From JBFLYO01 sp040756745 (lineage in GTDB: Bacteria > Bacteroidota > Ignavibacteria > UBA10030 > UBA6906), in NCBI GenBank assembly GCA_040756745.1, contig JBFLYO010000011.1:1-64000 (forward strand): a stretch of 64,000 bases of DNA, in the 5' to 3' direction. A program made the translations under genes and the position numbers. This document shows positions 37,845 through 45,903 of this stretch, piece by piece. The notes under the pieces are model-generated. The model made no database searches. It saw only the letters and a program-made list of their open reading frames with translations, and was not told the origin of the DNA. Positions within the stretch are counted from its first letter, which is position 1, and each line of letters begins with the position of its first letter.

Positions 37845-38897
37845 GTGTCGCACCTCGAACTCTCGGGCTTGAGCAAATCGTACGGCAACGCTGCGGTGGT
37901 GCGCGCGATCGATCTTGAGATTCGATCCGGCGAGTTCTTCGCCCTGCTGGGTCCGAGCGGCTGCGGGAAGACGACGCTGCTCCGACTCATCGCGGGATTT
38001 GAGAGGCCCGATGCCGGGAAGATCTTCCTGGACGGCATTGACATCACCGGGCAGCGGCCGCAGGAGCGGGAGATCGGCATGGTGTTTCAGAGTTACGCGC
38101 TGTTTCCCCATATGACAGTCTTCGAGAATGTGGCGTTCGGGCTCCGTGCACGCCGCGTTGCGCAGAACGAAATTGTTCAACGGGTGCACGAAGCTCTGTC
38201 GGGTGTTTCCCTGAGCGGGAAGGGGGGCCGGCCGGTGGCGGAATTGAGTGGCGGCGAGCAACAGCGCGTCGCGGTGGCCCGCTCGCTGGTTCTCCGGCCC
38301 CGACTGCTGCTGTTCGACGAGCCGTTGAGCAATCTCGACGCGGCGCTTCGCGTCGCGACACGGGAGGAGATCCGCACGCTGCAACGCGCCGCGGGGGTTA
38401 CCGCTGTGTACGTCACTCACGATCAGGCGGAGGCAATGAGTCTTGCGGATCGGGTGGCGGTCATGCGCTCCGGGTCATTCGTGCAGGTGGGAACACCCGA
38501 TGAGCTGTACGATCACCCCGCTGACCCGTTCGTTGCTGAGTTCCTGGGCGGGGCGAACCTGATCGCCGGCTCGGTCCGCGGGGGCGAGTTTACTGCCGGA
38601 ACCATGATTCTCTCTCTTCCCCGCGGCTTCGGAGCGGGGGCCGACACTGAGGCGCTTCTCGCCGTGAAACCCGAAGCGATCCGGGTGACAGGACCGGCGG
38701 AGAACGAGAACGTCCGAGCAATCATCGCTGCCAGGGAATACTTGGGTTTCACAACGTCCCTGAGGCTCGATGTGGGTGGAAATCAATTGAAGGCGCTCGC
38801 GGTGAGCGCCCATCTTCCCGGCGGTTTGACGGTCGGGATGTCCGTCGGCATCTCATTCGACTGGAGCCGGTGTACGCTGTTCCCGGATGCGCGATGA
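37845..38897 (+). CDS. ABC transporter ATP-binding protein (FbpC/PotA type)
   Basis: 350 residues from a GTG start. Walker A GPSGCGKTT (about 37-45), Q loop MVFQSYALFPHMTV, signature ELSGGEQQRVAVARS, Walker B LLLFDEPLSNLDA and switch His in YVTHDQ. A TOBE-like domain occupies about residues 245-345, placing it in the CUT1/Fe3+/polyamine group. This is the only importer-type ATPase in the window, so it is a formal candidate to serve the MalEFG-type importer too, although its place in this operon makes the local permease its obvious partner. Confidence 0.9.
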   Translation: MSHLELSGLSKSYGNAAVVRAIDLEIRSGEFFALLGPSGCGKTTLLRLIAGFERPDAGKIFLDGIDITGQRPQEREIGMVFQSYALFPHMTVFENVAFGLRARRVAQNEIVQRVHEALSGVSLSGKGGRPVAELSGGEQQRVAVARSLVLRPRLLLFDEPLSNLDAALRVATREEIRTLQRAAGVTAVYVTHDQAEAMSLADRVAVMRSGSFVQVGTPDELYDHPADPFVAEFLGGANLIAGSVRGGEFTAGTMILSLPRGFGAGADTEALLAVKPEAIRVTGPAENENVRAIIAAREYLGFTTSLRLDVGGNQLKALAVSAHLPGGLTVGMSVGISFDWSRCTLFPDAR

Positions 38898-40591
38898 CCC
38901 GATGGCGAGTCCCGCGGCTGGCCGTCGTGGGTGTTCTCGCGTTCTTCTTCTGCGCCTACATTGGCTATCCGCTGGCCGTCCTTGCGTTGCGCAGTCTCCA
39001 CGGCCCGGGCGGCATCACGTTTGCGCTGTATTGGTCGCTGTTCGAGGGAGGAAACGCAGCGCAATGGGAGGCAATGGCGAACTCCGTGGTCGTGTCGATT
39101 CTCTCCGTGTTGATTTCGGGGATCATCGGGACGGCCCTGGCGGTTGTGTTTACCCAGATCGACCTCCCCGGATCGCCATTCCTCTCAAAGCTTGCCGTCC
39201 TCCCGGTGGCCCTCCCACCGCTGGTCGGCGTTCTTGCGTTCCTGTTTGTATTCGGCGAGACGGGGATCATCCCCCGCGGCCTCCAACTGCTTCTGGGGAT
39301 GGATCATGCGCCGATGGCGTTGGAAGGTTTGGGAGGGATCGTATCTGTGCATGTCTACTCGTTCCACGTGTACTTCTATCTGTTCGCCGCGGCCGCGCTG
39401 CGCAGCGTCGATGGAGCCCAGCTCGAAGCGGCAGCTGGCATGGGGGGCGGGCCGTGGCGGGTGTTCCGGTCTGTCATTCTCCCTGCATTGCGACCCGGTC
39501 TGCTCGCGGCGTCGGCCCTTACGTTCATGGCGAGCATGGCGTCGTTTACGGCGCCGCTGCTCTTTGCGGGCACCAAACGCTTCCTTGCCCTCCAGATCTT
39601 TCAGACGAAGCTCAACGGTGACCTCGACCTCGCCGCGGCCCAGTCGGTGGTGCTCACCGGCATCTCGCTCCTCTTTTTCATTCTGATGATGGTGTTCGTT
39701 CCCCCCGTCCCTGTGGGAGGCGGGACGAAGGGGGCGGTCCGACCAGGACGTCTCGTCCTGCCTGCCGGGCTCCGCATGGTTCTCCTCGCATTTGCCGTGC
39801 TGATGCTCGTCTTCGATCTTCTTCCGGTAGCGGTCATCAGTCTCCTCTCCTTTGCGCGCGAGGGGTCGTGGACCACGCAATGGATCCCGGCGGCATACAC
39901 ATTCGAGAATTACCGCACGCTTCTGACTGATCCAGCAGCATTTGTACCGATCACCAACAGTGTTCTCCTTGCAGCACTGACGCTGGCAGGAACGCTGCTG
40001 TGTGGAGTCCCCGCCGCATATCTATCGACGCTGGGGAGGAACAATCGTGCGGGGGGCGCGATGCAGATCGTCCTCACGTTGCCGTACGCGTTGCCCGGGA
40101 CGGTTGTGGGCATCGCGCTCATTCTGGCGTACAACATGCCCCTGTTCCTGACCGGCGGCAAGCCGCTCGTGGGGACGTTCTGGATCCTGCCGCTTGCATA
40201 CATCATCCGCGAATATCCTCTTGTCGTGCGATCGACCGCAGCGTCGCTGGAGCGACTGGATCACTCCGTGCTCGAGGCGGCCGATGGCCTCGGTGCCTCT
40301 CCGCTGAGAAAATTCTGGAGCGTTGCGCTGCCGGCGATTGTCCCGGGGATTGTCGCTGGCGGCGTGCTGGTGACCATCGCTGCGCTCGGCGAGTTCGTCT
40401 CTTCGATTCTTCTGTACACCTATGCGAGCCGCCCGGTGTCGGTTGAGATCCTGGCACAGCTCCGTCTCTTCAATGTCGGCGCCGCCGCGGCGTATTCCGT
40501 CGTCCTGATGGTACTGATCCTTCTTGTGTTGTTCCTGACACAATTCAATCGCAAATCGAGGATCGAGAATCAAGAATTTCAAATGAATTAG
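38894..40591 (+). CDS. Iron-type ABC transporter permease, fused double unit (FbpB-like)
   Basis: 565 residues with about 12 membrane segments, two permease units in one chain. Each has an EAA-like docking loop: LEAAAGMGGGPWRVFRSVIL (about residues 178-197) and LEAADGLGASPLRKFWSVAL (about 459-478). The ATG overlaps the ATPase stop by 4 bp. Completes a binding protein, ATPase and fused-permease system typical of Fe3+ or phosphonate uptake. An inverted repeat straddles its stop codon. Confidence 0.88.
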   Translation: MTRWRVPRLAVVGVLAFFFCAYIGYPLAVLALRSLHGPGGITFALYWSLFEGGNAAQWEAMANSVVVSILSVLISGIIGTALAVVFTQIDLPGSPFLSKLAVLPVALPPLVGVLAFLFVFGETGIIPRGLQLLLGMDHAPMALEGLGGIVSVHVYSFHVYFYLFAAAALRSVDGAQLEAAAGMGGGPWRVFRSVILPALRPGLLAASALTFMASMASFTAPLLFAGTKRFLALQIFQTKLNGDLDLAAAQSVVLTGISLLFFILMMVFVPPVPVGGGTKGAVRPGRLVLPAGLRMVLLAFAVLMLVFDLLPVAVISLLSFAREGSWTTQWIPAAYTFENYRTLLTDPAAFVPITNSVLLAALTLAGTLLCGVPAAYLSTLGRNNRAGGAMQIVLTLPYALPGTVVGIALILAYNMPLFLTGGKPLVGTFWILPLAYIIREYPLVVRSTAASLERLDHSVLEAADGLGASPLRKFWSVALPAIVPGIVAGGVLVTIAALGEFVSSILLYTYASRPVSVEILAQLRLFNVGAAAAYSVVLMVLILLVLFLTQFNRKSRIENQEFQMN

Positions 40592-40606
40592 TCATCCTCG
40601 ATTCTC
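40554..40606 (+). repeat. Two competing inverted repeats across the permease stop codon
   Basis: AATCGAGGAT (40554-40563) pairs with ATCCTCGATT (40594-40603). GAGAATC (40565-40571) pairs with GATTCTC (40600-40606). The right arms overlap by four bases, so only one stem can form fully at a time. There is no T run; it may act as a weak 3'-end structure. Confidence 0.45.
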
Positions 40607-40636
40607 AATCCACAAACTTCAATTCTTCTCCTCTCC

Positions 40637-40665
40637 TTGATTCCCTCGCCGCCTTTTCCTATCTT
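40637..40665 (+). promoter_or_regulatory. Promoter of tRNA-Arg
   Basis: TTGATT and TATCTT are separated by 17 bases and followed by TGAGCCT. The sequence also reads TATCTTTG, matching the Bacteroidota -7 motif TAnnTTTG. RNA would start near 40672, about 39 bases before the tRNA. Confidence 0.65.
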
Positions 40666-40710
40666 TGAGCCTGGCCTGGTGAATCCCCCCGCGGGATGCG
40701 AAGGTACTCT

Positions 40711-40784
<74 letters not shown>

Positions 40785-40835
40785 CAGCGTCATGAGATTC
40801 ACTCGGAATCACAATGTGCAGAGACGAGAGCATCC

Positions 40836-41525
40836 ATGCTTCGACCCAAGAAAAAGCTGTCGAAACGTGAACTGAAGACCGACGCGCTGGTCACGACCTA
40901 CGTAAAAGCGACGACATTCTACGAGCAGAACAAGCGCCCCATCAGCATCGGAGTCACTGCCCTTGCGGTGATCATCCTTGCCACGGTCGTGTTCTTTAAG
41001 AACCGGGCCGACAACAATGAGAAGGCCGCCATTCAGCTCAGTGGGATCTTCCAGGCGTTCGATGCAGGCCAGTACCGGACCGCGATCGACGGTGTTCCGG
41101 AAAAGAACATTCCGGGGCTGAAATCCATCGTGGAGAACTACGGGAATTCCGAGGCGGGCGAACTTGCCCGCTTCTACCTTGCGAACGCCGAGTTTAACAC
41201 CGGCAACTACGCTGAGGCGCTTGCGCAGTTCCGGGCATGCAGCGTCTCCGACGAGATGCTCGAGGTCTCGCGACTGGCGGGGATGGGCGCATGCTACGAA
41301 GCGATGGGCGATCACGCATCCGCTGCCGAATACTTCGAGAGCGCGGCCACGAGCTACAGCAAGGATGTCAGCGCGGCAGAGAACCTGAGTCACGCCGCTC
41401 GGAACTACGGCGAGGCGGGGGAAAAAGACAAGGCCATCGAGCTCTACAGGCGGATCAAGAAGAATTACCCGACGACAACCTTCGCGCGGGAAGCCGACAG
41501 GTTTATCTCCCAGCTTTCGGTATAG
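40836..41525 (+). CDS. Membrane-anchored TPR protein (YfgM-like)
   Basis: 229 residues. A basic N-terminus (MLRPKKKLSKREL) and one transmembrane helix (about 36-55) anchor a C-terminal domain of about four TPR units (for example LARFYLANAEFNTGNYAEAL and AGMGACYEAMGDHASAAEYF). The topology is that of YfgM-type or Tol/BAM-associated periplasmic TPR proteins. No promoter was found between it and the tRNA 51 bp upstream, so it may be read through from the tRNA promoter. Confidence 0.75.
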   Translation: MLRPKKKLSKRELKTDALVTTYVKATTFYEQNKRPISIGVTALAVIILATVVFFKNRADNNEKAAIQLSGIFQAFDAGQYRTAIDGVPEKNIPGLKSIVENYGNSEAGELARFYLANAEFNTGNYAEALAQFRACSVSDEMLEVSRLAGMGACYEAMGDHASAAEYFESAATSYSKDVSAAENLSHAARNYGEAGEKDKAIELYRRIKKNYPTTTFAREADRFISQLSV

Positions 41526-41600
41526 CCCGCCACCTGCTCAGTTCTGGGGCAGCGGGGGAGGAGGAGTTCACGACTACACCCATCTCGTTGACATGAGTGC

Positions 41601-42950
41601 ATGGGCTTCCTCCCTGACAAGCCGCTGACCCGCGACGTCGTGACGATTTCAGCGCCCGCCGTGGCAGGGCTGTCGTCGCAAATGGTGGTGTCGGTTGTCG
41701 ACACTGCCATGGTCGGCCGACTTGAGAACACCACTGTCGTCCTCGCCGCCATGGGCCTGGGTCTCCTAGCCACGTGGGCCGTAACAAGCGTGTTCTCCAG
41801 CCTGGCCACCGGCACGCAGGTGCTCGTGTCCCGTCGGTACGGGGCCCGCGACTATGTGGGGTCAGGGGCAGTGTTGAACAATTCCCTGCTCCTGGCACTC
41901 GTGCTCGGTCTTACGTTCGGTATCCCTGGCTACGCGTTTTCCTACCATATCATCGACTTCTTTTCGAGCGACCCCGCGGTTGCGCTCGCCGGCACCGGGT
42001 ACATGCAGTGGAGGTTCATCGGGCTTCTGTTCTTTCTCTTCGTCGTGGCCTACCGCGGATTCTTCAACGGGATCGGCCACACGAAAGTCTTCATGTACTC
42101 CGGGATCATCGTCAACGGCTCCAATATCATCCTGAACTACGTGTTCATCTTTGGTGCCCTGGGGATCCCGGCGATGGGGCTCACCGGTGCGGGAACCGCC
42201 TCCGCTGTCAGCAACGTGATCGGCACCCTGTATTTTGTCGGCGCAACTTTTCAGCCCCGTTATCGAAGAAGATACAGGTACTACACGCGCCTCAGGATCC
42301 TTCGGAATGTGCTGCGGCAGATACTGAGGATCTCGGCGCCGGTGTCGTTTCAGAATATTCTCATATTGCTTGGCTTTCTGGTCTTTGTGGCAATCACGGG
42401 GGTCATCGGCACGCGTGAACAGGCAGCAACGCAGGTGGTCATCACGGCGCTGTTCATGTCGTTCCTCCCCTGTTTTGGCTTCGGGCTCGGGGCCCAGACG
42501 CTGGTCGGTCAGAGCCTGGGGAACGGCAACCGGGAGTTTGCCCGCCGATACGGAATGGAGGCGGCGCGCCTCGCGACGTACTTCACCGTCGTCCTCGGGG
42601 CGATCTTCCTGCTCGTGCCCGACCTGGTGATCGTCCTGATCACGACCAACAGGGAGGTGGCGGAGGTTGCCCGCCCGATCCTTCGCATCGCCGGCGCGGC
42701 GCAGATCTTCTATGCCTCAGGCATCGTCCTTGCCCACGCGCTGCAGGCCGCCGGCGCGACGGTATACGTCATGATGATCGAGGTGCTCACGCACTGGGTG
42801 ATCTTCCTGCCGGTGTCGTACATTCTCGGCGTCCGGCTGGGCTGGGGTGTGGAGGGCGCATGGCTGGCACTGCCTCTGTACATTGTGTCGTATTCACTCC
42901 TGATCTATCGGAAATACCGGAGCGATTCGTGGCTGAGCATGACCCTCTGA
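41601..42950 (+). CDS. MATE-family efflux transporter
   Basis: 449 residues with 12 membrane segments in two homologous halves. N-terminal pattern VTISAPAVAGLSSQMVVSVV and MVGRLENTTVVLAAMG, a mid-protein FNGIGHTKVFMYSGI and a second-half FGLGAQTLVGQSLGNGN. Exports cationic drugs or metabolites using Na+ or H+ gradients. An in-frame stop at 41589 limits the start to the ATG at 41601, which has no good ribosome site. Sits 21 bp before the phosphatase gene. Confidence 0.88.
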   Translation: MGFLPDKPLTRDVVTISAPAVAGLSSQMVVSVVDTAMVGRLENTTVVLAAMGLGLLATWAVTSVFSSLATGTQVLVSRRYGARDYVGSGAVLNNSLLLALVLGLTFGIPGYAFSYHIIDFFSSDPAVALAGTGYMQWRFIGLLFFLFVVAYRGFFNGIGHTKVFMYSGIIVNGSNIILNYVFIFGALGIPAMGLTGAGTASAVSNVIGTLYFVGATFQPRYRRRYRYYTRLRILRNVLRQILRISAPVSFQNILILLGFLVFVAITGVIGTREQAATQVVITALFMSFLPCFGFGLGAQTLVGQSLGNGNREFARRYGMEAARLATYFTVVLGAIFLLVPDLVIVLITTNREVAEVARPILRIAGAAQIFYASGIVLAHALQAAGATVYVMMIEVLTHWVIFLPVSYILGVRLGWGVEGAWLALPLYIVSYSLLIYRKYRSDSWLSMTL

Positions 42951-42971
42951 CAGAGACTTGCTGACCCGGCC

Positions 42972-45077
42972 GTGAGACTTCGCAGGATCATCTATCTCGG
43001 CGGCGCATTCTTCCTCGTCCTGGTGAAGTTCACCATGGACGTTATCGGGAAGAACGTCGAGCTCGACATCGGGGGGCTGAGCCTCGTCCGGGAGCTCACG
43101 GTGATCGCCGCCTTCGGGCTCCTGTACATGCTCGTGGATGCCGCCGCATCGCGGAGGGAGACCACTCCTGTGCGGCGGCTGGGGTTCATCCTGATCATCA
43201 TGGGAGCCGCGATCGTTGCGGGCGCCGCTCTGTCGGCCTTCGGGGTTGCGGGGTTCGACATGAAGAACCTCATGCTCGTTCCGCTCGACTACCCCACAGT
43301 GTTCCTCGGTTCCCTGATCGCGCTGGCCTTCGGCCTCTTTTCGGTCTTCGTCTTCCGCATCCTCCGCGATCTCATCCTCACCCAGCGCCGGCCGGCAGGG
43401 CGGAGAAACTATCTCATCTTCGCGGTCCTGCTCCTGGCGGCATCGGTATCTACCATCATGCTCCGCCCACTCGACTCGGCCGTCGTCCCGGGGATCCTCT
43501 TCGGGTTCGCCATTGCCTTTGCGGTCGTCAACTCATTCCGTCTCCCCTGGATCATCTCTCTCACAAAACGGGAGAAGGTGTTCGTCCTGGTGTGCGCCTT
43601 CTTCCTGTTCGTCGGCTTCGCGATCATCGACGTGATGCTGGCAGGCAATTCGTTTGTAAACCGGGCGCTGCTGTATTACTCCCACCCCCTCAGGGAGTTC
43701 GTCATGATCGTGGCGATCTTCGCCACGCTGTATGCAGGCACGGCGTTCATTACCACACTGTTCCACCTGCCGACGGCGGAGGCATTCGATCGGAAGCGTT
43801 CGGAGGTTTCGTCGCTCCACACGCTGAGCAAGCTGGTGACGCAGGTGTTCGACTTCAACGAGCTTGTGGATACGGTTACATCGATGACCCTTCAGGTGGT
43901 GGAGGCCTCGCGATGCTGGCTGGAAATCATCCATCTTCCCGGAGAAGGAACCCCAGGGGGTTGGACGGCGTACCGGGTCCAGGTGGCGGGAATGAAGAAT
44001 ATCACACAGGAAGAGATCGACATGCTGGTCTCGCCCGAGGGGAACAGCATCCGCGACGCCGTGATCCGCGAACGCAAGCCCATTGTGGTGGACGACCTCG
44101 GACGCGATTCCCGCTTTCCCGATCTGAAACAGCACGCCGACCTCGCCGGCTCCCTCGTGGTGGTCCCGCTCGTCTCGCACACCGGACTCGGAGGGATCCT
44201 GTACGCAGCGAAAAAGGACACCTACGGCTTTGTGAAAGATGACGTCGACGTCATCTCGGCCTTTGCCGACCAGGCGACGGTTGCGATCGAAAACTCCCGG
44301 CTTATTCGGGAGTCGATCGAACGGGAGCGTCTTTTCCGCGAAATGCTCGTTGCGCAGGAGATGCAGAAGAAACTCCTCCCGCAGTTCCTGCCGTCCGTCC
44401 CCTCGCTCGAGATCGATGCCGTGTCAACGCCTGCCTTCGAAGTGGGGGGCGATTATTACGACTTCATGGACTTCGGGGACGGCCACCTGGGCGTCGTCGT
44501 CGGCGACGTGTCGGGCAAGGGGGTCTCAGCGGCATTCTACATGTCGGAAATGAAAGGGATCTTCCAAGCCCTGGGGCGCATGTACGCCTCTCCGAAGGAT
44601 TTCCTCGCCAGGGCCAATGAGGCCCTGGCCGGCTCCATCGACAAGCACTCCTTTGTCAGCGTCCTCTATGCCGTCATCGACGTCCATTCCGGAATCCTCA
44701 CGGTTGCCCGTGCCGGTCATTGCCCCCTCCTGCACATCAGCGGCGATCAGGCTGCGTACGTCCGGCCGAACGGTCTCGGCATGGGGCTGAGCAGGGGAGC
44801 GATGTTCGACGGCACCATCGACGAAGAGACCATACGCCTTGTGCCCGGAGACGTCTGTGTGCTCTACACCGACGGCGTGACCGAGGCCCGGATCGGGAAT
44901 GAGGAGTTCGGCTACGAGCGTCTCATGACCACCGTGCGCTCGGTGCGACACAACGGTGCCACAGCCATCAAGGACTACATTCTGGACACCGTCGGCACTT
45001 TTACTGAACACAGGGCCAACGACGATGATTTGACCATTGTTGTGATGAAATGGAAGGGACCCCCCAGGCGCGACTAA
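42972..45077 (+). CDS. Membrane-bound GAF/PP2C (SpoIIE) phosphatase, RsbU-like
   Basis: 701 residues from a GTG start. About eight membrane segments (residues 5-265), a GAF domain (about 285-445, with LEIIHLPGEG and IVVDDLGRDSRFPD), a short coiled linker, then a PP2C-type SpoIIE domain (about 465-697): GGDYYDFMDFGDG and GDVSGKGVSAAF carry metal-binding Asp residues, as do YTDGVTEAR and ANDDDLTIVV. Such enzymes dephosphorylate STAS antagonists and so switch on a sigma factor or other target. The STAS gene follows after 31 bp. The membrane part suggests it senses an envelope or small-molecule cue. Confidence 0.85.
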   Translation: MRLRRIIYLGGAFFLVLVKFTMDVIGKNVELDIGGLSLVRELTVIAAFGLLYMLVDAAASRRETTPVRRLGFILIIMGAAIVAGAALSAFGVAGFDMKNLMLVPLDYPTVFLGSLIALAFGLFSVFVFRILRDLILTQRRPAGRRNYLIFAVLLLAASVSTIMLRPLDSAVVPGILFGFAIAFAVVNSFRLPWIISLTKREKVFVLVCAFFLFVGFAIIDVMLAGNSFVNRALLYYSHPLREFVMIVAIFATLYAGTAFITTLFHLPTAEAFDRKRSEVSSLHTLSKLVTQVFDFNELVDTVTSMTLQVVEASRCWLEIIHLPGEGTPGGWTAYRVQVAGMKNITQEEIDMLVSPEGNSIRDAVIRERKPIVVDDLGRDSRFPDLKQHADLAGSLVVVPLVSHTGLGGILYAAKKDTYGFVKDDVDVISAFADQATVAIENSRLIRESIERERLFREMLVAQEMQKKLLPQFLPSVPSLEIDAVSTPAFEVGGDYYDFMDFGDGHLGVVVGDVSGKGVSAAFYMSEMKGIFQALGRMYASPKDFLARANEALAGSIDKHSFVSVLYAVIDVHSGILTVARAGHCPLLHISGDQAAYVRPNGLGMGLSRGAMFDGTIDEETIRLVPGDVCVLYTDGVTEARIGNEEFGYERLMTTVRSVRHNGATAIKDYILDTVGTFTEHRANDDDLTIVVMKWKGPPRRD

Positions 45078-45108
45078 CGCGCGCAATGCATCCGGAGGAT
45101 CATGTGCC

Positions 45109-45465
45109 ATGAGTGATTTTAAGATCGCACACCGTGAACAGAATTCGGTCAACGTGCTGGAGCTCAAGGGCTACCTCGACGCCCACACGGCCCCCAAGCT
45201 CGAAGAAGCGTTCCAGAACCTGCTGAAGAGCCAGCGCTACAGGATCGTGGTCAATTGCCGCGAGCTGTCGTACATCAGCAGCGCGGGGCTCGGGGTGTTC
45301 ATGGCATTCATCGAAGACGTGCGGAACAACAAGGGAGACATCAAGCTGACCAACATGTCTCCCAAGGTGTACAACGTGTTCGACCTGCTGGGCTTTCCGC
45401 TCCTGTACGAGATTTTCAAGGACGAACAGGAAGCGATCACCCGTTTCTTTGAAAAGTCGCACTAG
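45109..45465 (+). CDS. STAS-domain anti-sigma factor antagonist (RsbV/SpoIIAA-like)
   Basis: 118 residues, one STAS domain. The phosphorylatable Ser lies in YISSAGLGVFMAF (about residue 58), preceded by the RIVVNCRELS strand. When dephosphorylated it would bind the neighbouring HATPase kinase and release that kinase's target. A GGAGG lies 13 bases before the ATG. Flanked by its presumed phosphatase and kinase. Confidence 0.9.
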   Translation: MSDFKIAHREQNSVNVLELKGYLDAHTAPKLEEAFQNLLKSQRYRIVVNCRELSYISSAGLGVFMAFIEDVRNNKGDIKLTNMSPKVYNVFDLLGFPLLYEIFKDEQEAITRFFEKSH

Positions 45466-45468
45466 CGA

Positions 45469-45888
45469 GTGAAGACGGAGAGTATACAAATCGAGAGCAG
45501 GACCGAGCGCCTGATCGCGGTGCGCGACTTCGTGTCGGAGGCCGCGCGGGCCTTCGGGTTCGGCGATGAGGACGTGAGCAAGATCGCGCTCGCGGTGGAC
45601 GAGGCATGCACGAACATCATCAAGCATGCGTACCGGTTCGATCCGACGAAAACCATCTCCATCAGCGTTGTGGAGGACGGCGGCGCGTTCCAGATTGCGA
45701 TTCGCGATACGGGCCGGCAGTTCGATCCCGCACAGGTCCACCCGCCCGACATGAAAGAATATCTCTCGCACTACCGGAAAGGGGGACTAGGCGTGTACCT
45801 GATGAAGTCGCTCATGGACAAGGTGGAATACGACATCATGCCCGGGAAAGCCAACGAAGTCCGATTGACGAAATACCTTCCCCGTTAA
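45469..45888 (+). CDS. HATPase anti-sigma factor/serine kinase (RsbW-like)
   Basis: 139 residues from a GTG, 3 bp after the STAS stop. GHKL ATPase motifs: N box AVDEACTNIIKHAY (about 42-55), G1 IRDTGRQFDP (about 80-89), G2 RKGGLGVYLMKSLMD (about 103-117). It would phosphorylate the STAS protein and sequester a partner. No sigma factor gene lies nearby, so the output is unknown; some homologues control non-sigma targets. Confidence 0.88.
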   Translation: MKTESIQIESRTERLIAVRDFVSEAARAFGFGDEDVSKIALAVDEACTNIIKHAYRFDPTKTISISVVEDGGAFQIAIRDTGRQFDPAQVHPPDMKEYLSHYRKGGLGVYLMKSLMDKVEYDIMPGKANEVRLTKYLPR

Positions 45889-45903
45889 TCCCCGGCTCCT
45901 CCC

